64,000 nt of DNA from an uncultured Lachnospiraceae bacterium. GTDB taxonomy: Bacteria > Bacillota > Clostridia > Lachnospirales > Lachnospiraceae. How positions within the stretch are numbered: position 1 is the first letter of the stretch; every line of letters begins with the position of its first letter. The notes beneath the pieces are model-generated. The model had not been told where the DNA came from. It searched no databases and worked only from the letters and a program-made list of their open reading frames with translations. A program made the translations under genes and the position numbers. This document shows, one piece after another, positions 51,642 through 61,700 of this stretch. Location: NCBI GenBank assembly GCA_948470335.1, contig CAOKOL010000006.1, positions 1 to 64,000 on the forward strand, given 5' to 3'.

Positions 51642-53968
51642 TTTATATGCCGATCCGGCATCACAGTCCGGCCTGTGCCCGGCATGTGATACGGCTGGTG
51701 GAAGAACGCCGTCCGGACTGCATTCTGGTGGAAGGGCCGGAAAATGCCAACGCCCTGATTCCCGTTATGGTGCATCCCGATACCCGGCCGCCTTTTGCTG
51801 TCTATTATTCTTACCGGGACCGGAAAGGGCATGTGTCAGAAGAAAAAGAGGATTATAAATGTTATTATCCTTTTCTGGACTATTCCCCGGAGCTGGCGGC
51901 GCTGCGGGCCGGCGCCGAGAAGGACATTCCGGCCCGCTTTATCGACCTTCCTTACGGGGAGATTCTGATTGCTTCCGCCGAGGGCAGGGGGCTGCGCCGG
52001 AATGAGGAAAAAAATAATTATAATGACGATTATCTGTTGGCCCGCAGCCGGTATATCAGACTGCTGTGTGAAAAAGCCGGGCTGAGGAACTTTGACGAGC
52101 TGTGGGAAAAATATTTTGAGCTGAACGGTCTTTATGAGGATACGGATGCCTTTATCAGCCATATGCTGACTTACTGCCGTCTGTCCAGGGAAAGTACGCC
52201 CCAGGAAGAACTGGCGGCGGAGGGCTGCCTGAAACGGGAGGCTTATATGGCCTGGAAAATTCAGGAGGCCGCGAAGCAGTATAAGCGGATTCTGGTGGTG
52301 ACAGGCGGTTTCCATACGCCCGGTCTTATGGAGCTGCTGGGCGGGGATTCTTCCCAAATGAAAAAAAATCCTGCGTCGGGAAAAATTCCTTCGGGGGATC
52401 AGGAGGTCTATCTGATGCCTTATTCCATGGAGGCTGCGGCCAGCCTGAACGGTTATGCCAGCGGAATGCCATTTCCCGGTTTTTACCAGCGTATATGGGA
52501 GGGGCTGGAAGAAGGCAGCGGGCGTTCGTTTGAGGAGACGGTGCTGGAAGGCATCGTATCGGTGGGGCGCAAGGTCCGTAAAAAGGACGGACTGCTGTCA
52601 TCTTATGATGAGATCTGCGCATTTTCCATGGCGCAGGGACTGTCGGGCCTGCGGAATAAAAAGGAGCCGGGGGTCTATGAGCTGTGGGACAGCGTACTGT
52701 CCTCTTTTGTCAAAGGGGAGTACAATCTGTCCACCGACCTGCCGATGCGTCTTTTGAAAGAGCATCTGATCGGCAGCGGCATAGGACAGCTCTGTCAGGA
52801 TGCTTCCATGCCGCCGGTGGTAGAGGACTTTGAACGGCAGTGTAAGCTGTACGGGTTAAAGATTACCAGCACGCTGGAGCAGGATGTGGTTCTAGAAATA
52901 TTTTCCAAAACAAAACATCGGGAAGCCAGCATGTTTTTCAGCCGCATGTCTTTTCTGGGCACGGGATTCTGCCGCAAGACGAAAGGTCCCAATCTGCAGC
53001 AGAAGAAAGACAGGAATCTGATCCGGGAAAGCTGGAAATACAAATGGAGCAGCCAGGTGATTGCGGCGCTGATTGACATTTCCGTAAACGGCGCCACCGT
53101 GGCCGAGGCCTGTATCAGCCTGACGCTTTCCCGGCTGAAAAAGGAATGCACGGCCAGGGAAGGGGCGGTTTTGCTGACCGAGGCCTTTGAGATGGGACTG
53201 GAGGAACAACTGGAACAGATCTACGGCCGTCTTCATCAGTTGCTGCTGGAAGATGAGGATTTTTACTCCGTGGCGGAGGCATTGTCCTATCTGATGATGC
53301 TTGGCGAGCTGGCGCGGCTGTATCAGTCGGAGCTGGATGTTCCGCCGCTGATTCGAATCTGTGAGAAGAAACTGATTACACTGCTGCCCGCCATGGCGCA
53401 GGTGAAGGAGGAGCAGCTTTTAGACTGCATGAAAGCGATGAAGACGCTGTATCAGCTGACCGGTCAGGAGGAATATGAGGGAGATCGGGAGCTTATGTGT
53501 CAGGCTTTGGAACAGCTTCTGGCAAAGGCGCAGATACATCCGGGCCTGGACGGCTGTGCCAGGGGAATCCTTTATGGCTGCGGACAGACGGATCTGGGAG
53601 CCGTGGAGGCTGCCGGCAAGGGTTATCTGACCGGAACGCGCGACCAATTGCTGAAATCGGCTTCGTATTTCAGAGGCCTGTTTTATACGGCCAGAGATCT
53701 GATTTTTATTGGTAACGGCCTGCTTCGTACGCTGGATGTATTGATTGAGAAGCTTTCGCCGCAGGAGTTTATGGAATTGCTGCCGGAATTTCGTCTGGCT
53801 TTCAGCTATTTTACGCCCAGGGAGATCGATCAGATCGGAGAGCATGTGGCCGGGTTTTACGGAAAAGGCAGAAAAGAGCTGTTCGCGCTGGAGGAGGTAC
53901 CCCCTGCGGTCAGCGAATACGGCAGGAAGCTGGATGCCTATGTGCAAAGAGCGGCAGGACTGAACTGA
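51629..53968 (+). CDS. yehM: DUF5682 protein (YehM-like)
   Basis: 779 residues from ATG 51629, which overlaps the MoxR stop and has gaggccagg just before it. The N-terminal IRHHSPACARHVIRLVEERR and then PDCILVEGPENANALI are typical of DUF5682. The middle YKRILVVTGGFHTPGLMELL segment and a helical C-terminal half with VSEYGRKLDAYV complete it. Function is unknown; in E. coli the same family (YehM) lies between the MoxR and VWA genes, as here. No membrane segment seen. Confidence 0.82.
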   Translation: MAEIIYMPIRHHSPACARHVIRLVEERRPDCILVEGPENANALIPVMVHPDTRPPFAVYYSYRDRKGHVSEEKEDYKCYYPFLDYSPELAALRAGAEKDIPARFIDLPYGEILIASAEGRGLRRNEEKNNYNDDYLLARSRYIRLLCEKAGLRNFDELWEKYFELNGLYEDTDAFISHMLTYCRLSRESTPQEELAAEGCLKREAYMAWKIQEAAKQYKRILVVTGGFHTPGLMELLGGDSSQMKKNPASGKIPSGDQEVYLMPYSMEAAASLNGYASGMPFPGFYQRIWEGLEEGSGRSFEETVLEGIVSVGRKVRKKDGLLSSYDEICAFSMAQGLSGLRNKKEPGVYELWDSVLSSFVKGEYNLSTDLPMRLLKEHLIGSGIGQLCQDASMPPVVEDFERQCKLYGLKITSTLEQDVVLEIFSKTKHREASMFFSRMSFLGTGFCRKTKGPNLQQKKDRNLIRESWKYKWSSQVIAALIDISVNGATVAEACISLTLSRLKKECTAREGAVLLTEAFEMGLEEQLEQIYGRLHQLLLEDEDFYSVAEALSYLMMLGELARLYQSELDVPPLIRICEKKLITLLPAMAQVKEEQLLDCMKAMKTLYQLTGQEEYEGDRELMCQALEQLLAKAQIHPGLDGCARGILYGCGQTDLGAVEAAGKGYLTGTRDQLLKSASYFRGLFYTARDLIFIGNGLLRTLDVLIEKLSPQEFMELLPEFRLAFSYFTPREIDQIGEHVAGFYGKGRKELFALEEVPPAVSEYGRKLDAYVQRAAGLN

Positions 53969-54062
53969 GTCAGGGGAAAGACAGAATTTTAATCAGCGGA
54001 ACCCTGTTTGGCAAAAGCCATAAGCTGCGCGGCGGATCATTTTAAGAAAGGGATACATCGTT

Positions 54063-55196
54063 ATGGGTGAGAATATCGCTCAATTAAATAAATGGCGGCT
54101 GATTCTGGGGAAAAACGCAGAGAACCAGATGGGGTTTTCCCCGGACGGCGCCGGACTGAATTATATGGATATGGAGGAAGTGTTGGATTATCTTTATTCC
54201 AGGGAGCAGTCGGAGGAGCAGGGAATCCGCAAGGACCGCCGGGGAGGACAGGAGGCGTCCCAGCTTACCGTTACTTCATGGCTGCAGAAAATCCGCACGC
54301 TTTTTCCGAAACAGACCAGGGAGGTATTGGAACGGCATGCCCTTGACCGTTATCAGATGACGGAGCTTCTGACGGATAAAGAAGTGCTGGAACGGCTGGA
54401 GCCGAATCAGGCGCTGCTGAAAACAATTCTGGAGCTGAAACATCTGATGAAAGGCGACGTGCTGCAGACGGCCAGGCGCATCGTAAGGCAGATTGCCGAC
54501 GAGCTGACGAAGAGGCTGGAACAGGATATGCGCCGTTCTCTTTTGGGGAGGCTCGATAAGCTGAGCAGCAGCCCGGTGAAATGCGCCCGGAATCTGGATA
54601 TCAAAAAAACCATCGCCCGGAACCTGAAAAATTATGACAGGGAGAACCGGAGGCTTTTATTAAAGCAGGTGTATTTTCATTCCAGAATCAAACGGTATAA
54701 CAAATGGCGGATTATTATCTGTGTGGATGAAAGTGGCTCCATGCTGGATTCCGTGATTCACAGCGCCGTGATGGCCGGAATATTTGCCCGCCTGCCCATG
54801 CTGGATACGAAGCTGGTGATTTTTGATACCAGCGTGGTGGATCTGAGCGGCTATGTGGAGGACCCGGTGGAAACGCTGATGAGTATCCAGTTAGGCGGCG
54901 GAACCAATATCGCCGGAGCGCTGCAGTACTGTGAACGGCTGATCGAGACGCCCAGGCGGACGATGGTGGTGCTGATTTCCGATCTCTATGAGGGAGGGGG
55001 ATACCAGAACCTTTATGCCGCTTCCAGAAATATCATCGAAAGCGGCGCGAAGCTGATTGCCCTGACGGCGCTGGATGTGGAGGCCAATCCCAACTATGAC
55101 CGGGCGGCCGGCGCGAAGCTGGCTTCCATGGGCGCCCATGTGGCGGCGATGACGCCGGAGCAACTGGGAGACTGGATCGGGAAGATTATGGGGTAA
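54063..55196 (+). CDS. yehP: VWA-domain protein (YehP-like)
   Basis: 377 residues, the same size as E. coli YehP. The MIDAS motif is D222-x-S224-x-S226 in CVDESGSM, with later T and D residues (GGGTNIAGALQYCERL; VVLISDLYEGG). The N-terminal 200 residues are helical and charged. It would bind a metal-dependent partner and pair with the MoxR ATPase. The start follows a gaaaggga site 9 nt upstream. Gap to the DUF5682 gene is 94 bp, so it is probably in the same operon. Confidence 0.87.
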   Translation: MGENIAQLNKWRLILGKNAENQMGFSPDGAGLNYMDMEEVLDYLYSREQSEEQGIRKDRRGGQEASQLTVTSWLQKIRTLFPKQTREVLERHALDRYQMTELLTDKEVLERLEPNQALLKTILELKHLMKGDVLQTARRIVRQIADELTKRLEQDMRRSLLGRLDKLSSSPVKCARNLDIKKTIARNLKNYDRENRRLLLKQVYFHSRIKRYNKWRIIICVDESGSMLDSVIHSAVMAGIFARLPMLDTKLVIFDTSVVDLSGYVEDPVETLMSIQLGGGTNIAGALQYCERLIETPRRTMVVLISDLYEGGGYQNLYAASRNIIESGAKLIALTALDVEANPNYDRAAGAKLASMGAHVAAMTPEQLGDWIGKIMG

Positions 55197-55361
55197 ATGC
55201 TGTGCGCCGGGATGGCGGACGATGACCAAAACCGGAGAAAATGACAGGGGTATTGCCGGATGATTATGGTTTGCCTTTCGGATAATGGCAAAAGCAGCCC
55301 TGTGATAAAGGGGATGTCACTGTATGATAAAAGACGGTGTGTCTCTTTGTGAACGGGAAAC

Positions 55362-57671
55362 ATGGATGGGATGTGGGATAAGATGGATATCAATCAATGG
55401 AGACAGGCGCTGGCGGATGCGGATGATGATTATCTGGCAGGGCTATGCAATAAAGGGACGGTGAAACGGGCTTATAAGGAGCTGGCGGATGTACAGGTGG
55501 AGATCCGCCAGCAGGAGGACGGTTTTGAAGTGCGGACAGGGGAGGAGACCTGCCAGATCTGCCTGCCTTTGGGGGACAGCCGGTGTAGCTGCGTTTCACG
55601 GAGTATCTGCAAGCATATAATAATTGCCATATTGAAGCTGCGGGAGTATGTGGAGGAGCAGGCAGGGAATACGGGAACGGCAGAAGGCGGAGCGGCTGAT
55701 CAGGAAGGAGCGGCAGCAGAAAACAAATCCGCAACAGAAAACAAATCCGCAGGTCAGGAAGGAGGAGCGGCAGGGGAAAGCGTGTCCGCAGGTCAGGAAG
55801 GAACGGCAGGAGAAAGTGCGTCCGCAGGTCAGGATCGACATGTCTTTCCGGAGATCAGCAGCTTCCCTCTTGATAAAATCAAAAAGACCATGGGAAAACG
55901 GCGTTATCAGAAACTGGTCAGCAGCGTCAGTCTGAACCTGCGGCCCCAGATAGAAGTGACTTCGGTGATCACGGTTACATTTCCGGATACGGGGACGAAG
56001 GTAAAGCTTTTGGAGCCTTTGGAGCATGCTTCGTGCAGTTGTCATAAGAAGGAGCTGTGCAGCCATAAGGCGGAGGCGATTCTCTGGTATCAGATGGAAC
56101 GGGGGATTTTGAAACCGGAGCTGCTGCTGGACGCTGCGGAGGGGGATTCGGATCTGTTTGCGGATTTGGATGCCGTCCATGGCCTGGCGGACGCTGTTTT
56201 ACAGCTTTTGGAGACGGCGCTGCGCACGGGGCTTGCCCGTACCTCGCCGGATATCCTGGATTCCCTGGAGCGGATGGCGATTCTCTGCCACAATCAGGAG
56301 CTGGCGGATTTTGAGCGGTATTCCCGCTCTCTGCGGGATAGCTGGCAAAGTTATTTTAACCGTATGGCTTCTTTCCGCGCGGAAGATCTGATGTCCCGGA
56401 TGATGATGGTTTACCGGAAAGCCCAGGCGCTGCGGGAGACGGAAAAGGGAGAACAGGTGCTTGGGCTGGCCGGCCGGTTCCGGTCGGAATACCGGCAGGC
56501 GGGAGAACTTGTGCTGATCGGGATCGGTTCCCGCCGTTTCCTGAGTAAAACCGGCTATGAGGGAGAAACCTGTTATTTTCTGGAAGCCTCCACCGGGAAA
56601 TGGTACACCTATACCAACGCCCGGCCTGTTTTTTATGAGCAGCATACCAGGAGGCGGCCGGCCGTTTACGGAAAAACGCCCTGGGAGCTGAAAGCGACCC
56701 TTCAGGAACTGACCCAATTGCGGATTCGGCTGAAAAATGCCAGGGCGAATGAGAAAAACCGCCTGTCCTCCAGCGGGGAAACCCAGGGGGAGATACTGGG
56801 AGCAAGGAATGTGACCCGGAGTGAGATCGCGGGGTGTTATTATACGGATTTCCAAAAGCTGTTTCGGGAGCATATTGGGACGGAGGCGGTTTCCTGGGCG
56901 CCTGAGGAAGAAAAGGAATATGGTTTTGACGAGTCACGCCATCCGGTGATGGTGCAGGCCGCCGAGTGCGGCGAAGGGGTGTTCGACGAGATTACCCAGA
57001 CCTTCCGGATGGAGCTGGCGGACGGGAGAGGCGTGCCTCTGTCCATAGAGGTGGCCTATTCTAAGGAAGAAGATTTTACCATCCGTTATCTGGAGCGTAT
57101 TCTTCGGCGGATTCACCGTGATAACAGAAGCATTCCCTGTTTTGTGGGGGATGTTTATCTGGAAGACGGGAAAATGAAGCTGTATCCGATTACGTTTCTG
57201 GAGCCGAAAGAGATTATAGAGGATGGACTGTCCGGGGCGGAGGCTGTGGGAACGGCTAGGGCGGCGGAATCTGCGGCGGCAGGAGAATGGACAGAGACAG
57301 AAGCGGCGGAAAGCATATCATCGCCGGAAGCGATTGAGGCGGTCCGGGCATTTTCAGACCGGATTACCGGCGTGCTCTCAGACCTGTTCCAGAGCGGCTT
57401 TCTGACGGTTCATGACAGCACGCTGGAAGAACTGGACGCCGCCGTTTCCAGGGCCGGACAGTATGGGATGGAAATGCTGTCCGCCATGCTGGCAGAGCTT
57501 GGAGACGGGCTGAAACGGCAGCGGCATCAGATGAATGTCCGGAATCGGGAGCTGTTTGATCTGTACGGGAAATTAAATCAGTATGTGTATCTGTGCGGGA
57601 AGCGTCTGGAAATCGATCAGGCGGCGGCGCGGATGTCAGGATTAACGAATGTTGACAGATGTAACGTCTGA
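55362..57671 (+). CDS. yehQ: SWIM zinc finger protein (YehQ-like)
   Basis: 769 residues; an in-frame ATG at 55383 is a second start. Two SWIM-type CxCx(n)CxH motifs are seen: CSCVSRSICKH (about 71-81) and a second CSCHKKELCSH (about 227-237). A low-complexity Ala/Gly/Ser/Glu region with short repeats (about 108-160, ENKSA and SAGQEG) separates them. The C-terminal part shows charged helical stretches. SWIM fingers bind DNA or protein. It matches YehQ of E. coli in position and type. A promoter and TA pair follow. Confidence 0.83.
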   Translation: MDGMWDKMDINQWRQALADADDDYLAGLCNKGTVKRAYKELADVQVEIRQQEDGFEVRTGEETCQICLPLGDSRCSCVSRSICKHIIIAILKLREYVEEQAGNTGTAEGGAADQEGAAAENKSATENKSAGQEGGAAGESVSAGQEGTAGESASAGQDRHVFPEISSFPLDKIKKTMGKRRYQKLVSSVSLNLRPQIEVTSVITVTFPDTGTKVKLLEPLEHASCSCHKKELCSHKAEAILWYQMERGILKPELLLDAAEGDSDLFADLDAVHGLADAVLQLLETALRTGLARTSPDILDSLERMAILCHNQELADFERYSRSLRDSWQSYFNRMASFRAEDLMSRMMMVYRKAQALRETEKGEQVLGLAGRFRSEYRQAGELVLIGIGSRRFLSKTGYEGETCYFLEASTGKWYTYTNARPVFYEQHTRRRPAVYGKTPWELKATLQELTQLRIRLKNARANEKNRLSSSGETQGEILGARNVTRSEIAGCYYTDFQKLFREHIGTEAVSWAPEEEKEYGFDESRHPVMVQAAECGEGVFDEITQTFRMELADGRGVPLSIEVAYSKEEDFTIRYLERILRRIHRDNRSIPCFVGDVYLEDGKMKLYPITFLEPKEIIEDGLSGAEAVGTARAAESAAAGEWTETEAAESISSPEAIEAVRAFSDRITGVLSDLFQSGFLTVHDSTLEELDAAVSRAGQYGMEMLSAMLAELGDGLKRQRHQMNVRNRELFDLYGKLNQYVYLCGKRLEIDQAAARMSGLTNVDRCNV

Positions 57672-57778
57672 GGATACATGGAGGCCAGGTGATCTGTTAT
57701 CGGTATCCCACATTTCGTCAGAAAAATCATATATTTTCAACTGACCTTGGAAAGAACCAAAATAATCTTGACTGCGGA

Positions 57779-57806
57779 TTGATAAGACTGTCTTTTTTGT
57801 TATGAT
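57779..57806 (+). promoter_or_regulatory. Promoter of the MntA/HepT pair
   Basis: TTGATA (57779-57784) and TATGAT (57801-57806) with a 16-bp spacer, 55 bp before the mntA start and after the SWIM gene. The pair has its own promoter, so it can be regulated apart from the yeh-like operon. Confidence 0.6.
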
Positions 57807-57861
57807 AATAATGAAAAAGGCGGGAACAAAGCAAGAAATTTTATACGAGGAGGACTGACCT

Positions 57862-58146
57862 GTGACGGATATGATGCCTGTATCGGAAGTGATAGAGCAG
57901 GTTACAAAAATATGCAGAGCAAACGGTGTAAAAAAGCTGGCACTGTTCGGTTCTTTTGCTACGGGTACGGCAGCGCCGACGAGTGATATTGACTTTGTTG
58001 TTTATGGATGTGAGGATATGGAAAGCCTGGAACAGGCTGTACTTGAGATTGATACGCTTCGTAAAATTGATATTTTTGATTATGACAGCATACGTAATCC
58101 GTTTTTATTAGAGGATATCAGAAAATATGGAAAACAGATATATTAA
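57862..58146 (+). CDS. mntA: MntA-type nucleotidyltransferase antitoxin
   Basis: 94 residues, starting with GTG at 57862 (aggagg 7 nt upstream). The minimal nucleotidyltransferase motif is visible: G30-S31 in LFGSFATG, D42 and D44 in SDIDFVVYG, and D70 in RKIDIFDYD. In the type VII HepT/MntA family this enzyme AMPylates the HepT toxin on a Tyr next to its RNase motif. The C-terminal 20 bp overlap the hepT gene. Family assignment is firm; the partner order (antitoxin first) is common for this group. Confidence 0.85.
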   Translation: MTDMMPVSEVIEQVTKICRANGVKKLALFGSFATGTAAPTSDIDFVVYGCEDMESLEQAVLEIDTLRKIDIFDYDSIRNPFLLEDIRKYGKQIY

Positions 58147-58531
58147 CCGTTATCATTCATTTTGTAAATGTCTTGAAAATCTGAAAAAGAGTCTGAGAGC
58201 TGATCCCAAAGCGGATTTTGTACTGGAAGGAACCGTGCTGAATTTTAGTCTTACATTTGATATTTCCTGGAAGATAATGAAAGATCTGCTGACGAAGGAG
58301 CTTGGCATACTTGATTTTGCGGTTGGTTCTCCCCGGGAGACTTTGCAGCAGGCTTTTACAAATCAAATCATTAGTCATGATCAGTGGATGCAGATGCTCA
58401 GGACAAGAAATCAGTTGGCTCATGATTACGATGGAAATTTGGCGGCGGAAAAGTTTCAGGATATCATAAATGTATATTACCCATTGTTTGAAAAGTTAAA
58501 AGAAGATGTTGAAAAATATTATAAAGAATAA
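58127..58531 (+). CDS. hepT: HepT-type HEPN toxin (HI0074 family)
   Basis: 134 residues, overlapping mntA by 20 bp. The HEPN RNase motif Rx4HxY is complete: R94-N-Q-L-A-H99-D-Y101 in MLRTRNQLAHDY. The N-terminal helical hairpin (YHSFCKCLENLKKSL) is as in HI0074 homologues. Such proteins cut RNA unless the Tyr is AMPylated by MntA. Whether this pair is active in vivo is not known from sequence, but motifs are intact. It is an island inside an operon, a typical cargo position. Confidence 0.85.
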   Translation: MENRYINRYHSFCKCLENLKKSLRADPKADFVLEGTVLNFSLTFDISWKIMKDLLTKELGILDFAVGSPRETLQQAFTNQIISHDQWMQMLRTRNQLAHDYDGNLAAEKFQDIINVYYPLFEKLKEDVEKYYKE

Positions 58532-58567
58532 CTAATTGATTACCCCACCCAGGTAAACTGAAAATTC

Positions 58568-58596
58568 TTTACCAGATTATTTTTTCATGTTAAACT
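58568..58596 (+). promoter_or_regulatory. Promoter of the DUF4132 gene
   Basis: TTTACC (58568-58573), 17-bp spacer, TAAACT (58591-58596), about 130 bp before the ATG at 58730. It supports separate expression of the yehI-like gene after the TA pair. Confidence 0.6.
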
Positions 58597-58729
58597 GTAG
58601 ACAAGGCAGAAAGTGCGGATTGGTTTTCTGTTTGGGGCATTATGCCGGAAAATAATAGCTTGCCGCTGCGTTTTCCAAAAAATAATGCGAACGAGAAAAA
58701 GTATTTCAATATACCGGGAGGATCACGAT

Positions 58730-61700
58730 ATGCAAAATCCAAATGAACTGCGTCTGCAGAAAATGATGAATCTGTTGTCTCAATTACCGCTGACCCAGGA
58801 GGAACTGGATCATGCGGAGTATTATCTGGAGGAGGGAGAAGGGCAGCATCTGGACTGTCTGGATTTCCGGGATTTGTCGGAGACGTCGGAAGAAGTGCAG
58901 AAGGGGTTTCGAAGCCTGTTTAAAGAGTTCAGCGACAGGGGGAGAAATCAGGAATATGTCCGTCTGTTTCAGCTGATTTTTCAGTTGGGCCGGTCTACCA
59001 GCTATCTGCTCTACCCTTCCGAGCTGCTTCGGTATAAAAGCGGCGGCCTGGAACAGTTGGATGCGGCCTGCCTCTGTTCTCTGTATGCGGAGCAGGCCTG
59101 TGAAAACCAGCATTACCTGACCCGTTACTGGATAGACCGGCTGATCGAGCTGAGCGGAAACAATGCGGAGGTGCTGAAGAAGGCTTTCGACTATCATAAG
59201 GGGAAATTTGACAATGGCCTGATGGTGCTGTACGCGGCTTATTTCCATGTGAAGTACCGGGAGCAGAAGCGGAAATGGGATCTTGCCTATAACAAAAATG
59301 AAGGGAAGAAAGACGGGCAGCAGGAGGGTCTGCTGAAAGGAATCGCAAAGCTGCTGAAAGGAGAGACGGAAGGGGAGAGCCTGCATCTGTCGGACGCGGG
59401 GGACCAGAAAATGCTGGAAAACTGCGTGGACAGTATCGCTTCCAGCATCGAGAACCTGTTTAACAAAAAACTTCCCGCCTATGCGTCGGAGGCAATGGAA
59501 AAATACGTGCGCCAGCCAAAGGATGAGCCGCTGCCCAAACAGTTGAACAATCTGGCCAGAGGCTATTCGGTGGGGCAGTATCTTCTCAGGCTGCTGGGGG
59601 GCTGCGCCTTTTCCTGCTTTGAGCTGTCGCCCAAACTGCGCAATTTTCTCCGGCTGTGCGCCGCGGCCGACAGAGGCGGCCTGCTGCTTGTGATGGAGTG
59701 GTTTAATCTGGACGACAAGCTGACCGCAAGGGGCGGAAATCTGGACTTGCTTTTTGATATTGACCAGAAGGAATTTCTGCTGTGGGCGGCTCAGAAGCAG
59801 TATAAAAATATATTATATACCCAGTTTGACAGAGATCCCGCCTTTTTTGCCCGGTGTATGGACCAGGCGGAGGGAAATGGCTTTCAGGCGATGATGGAGG
59901 TGGTCAAGGCCAAGGATAAACAATTGTATCGGGGATTGAAAGATGATAAGGCTTCCGGCCAGAGGGATAAAATGATCAAGGTGATGATCCCTTCGGGCAT
60001 CAACGGTTACGGGCAGCTTTGCTCCTATCTTCGGGGCGAGATTCCGGTGGATGATATTTACCCTTATGCCCAGGATCTGGAGGCAGGCTCCCGTTACGCG
60101 TGGCAGGAGCGGAATCTGCTGAACCAGTACCGGGATATGTATGGTAAGGATGCGTTTTACACCAGATGCACGGTCATTCTGATTATGAAACGGGCTTCCT
60201 ACGCCATGATGGAGGAACTGGCAGTCAATGAGTCAGGCAGGCGGACCCAGCCCAATGAGGAAGGGGCGGTGGCTTTATATAGCAGACTTTCCGAGGCAGG
60301 GCTGTCTCTGACTTATCAGTTACAGTGCGGTGAAATGATTTATGAGTATATTTACTCTGACAGCCAGAAAAAGATGGTGGAAAAGGCTACGGTCAAAGCA
60401 TTTTCCCGCTATCTGGCCGAAGAACCGGAAAAGACCTTACAGGCATTCCGGAGTGCGGGCGCCACAGGGCGCAGCATGGGCGTGAAGACGCTGGGCAGGC
60501 TGCCGGACCGGCATAAAGAGGATTTGCTGGCATACAGCGGCGACAGCTCCAAAGCGGTCAAGGAAGCGCTGGCGGAGGTGCTTCGGAAGCAGAAGGACTG
60601 GGCGGAAGATATTGCCGGTCTGCTGAAATCCAAAAAGGCGGCCCAGAGAGAGCTGGCCATCCAGGTGATGCGGGGATGGAAAGAACCGGAATACAGGAAG
60701 CAGTTACAGGACGCTCTTGATGTGGAAAAAAGCAGCAAGCTGGCGTCGCTTCTCAGGGATGTGCTGAATCTGACCGCCGATGAGGTACAGCAGGTTTCGG
60801 CCACGCCGGAAGAAAAAGTGAAGGAATTGCATAAGGGCGGAAAGAAACGGACTCTGGCCTGGGCATATGAGACACCTTTCTGTACGGTACATATGAAGAA
60901 TCAGGCCGGGGAAGGAACTTCGGGCACAGATCAGTCCGGCGGGGCAAATGAGAATACGCCGGCGGAGGCAGGGGAAGATTATCTGCAGGCTATTCTGCTC
61001 TGCTATGCGACCATGTCTACGCCCGGCGTCAGCAAGGATGCTGTCTGGCTGGCGGGAAAACTGAATGAGAAGGAGCTTGCCGTCTATGTCAACGAACTGT
61101 TTGACAAATGGATGGAAGCGGGCGCGGAGGCCAAAAAGAAATGGGTGCTGTATGCGGCTTCGATTCACGGCGGCAGCGAGATCGTGGAGCGGCTGAAACA
61201 TCAGATCAATGAATGGCCGCAGCACGCCAGAGGCGCCATGGCGGCAGAGGCGGTGAAAGCGCTGGCGCTGAACAGCGAGCCGGGGGCACTACTTACGGTG
61301 GACAGCATTGCCAGGAAGTTTAAATTTAAGCAGGTGAAAGCCGCGGCCGCGGCCGCCCTGGATTTCGCGGCGGCCCAGTTGGGGATGACCAGGGAGGAGC
61401 TGGCGGATAAAATTGTGCCGGATCTGGGCTTTGACGAGCGGATGGAGCGGATTTTCGATTACGGAACCAGGAAGTTTAAGGTATATCTGACCCATAATCT
61501 GGAACTGGAAATTTTCGATGAAAATGATAAGAAGCTGAAAAACCTGCCCGCCCCCGGCAAAAAGGATGACCCGGAGCAGGCGGCCAAGGAAAATCAGGCG
61601 TTCAAGGATATGAAGAAACAGATGAAAACTACAGTGGCCAATCAGAAACTGCGGCTGGAGCAGGCATTGTCCGTGGAGCGGAAATGGTCTGTGGAAGGAT

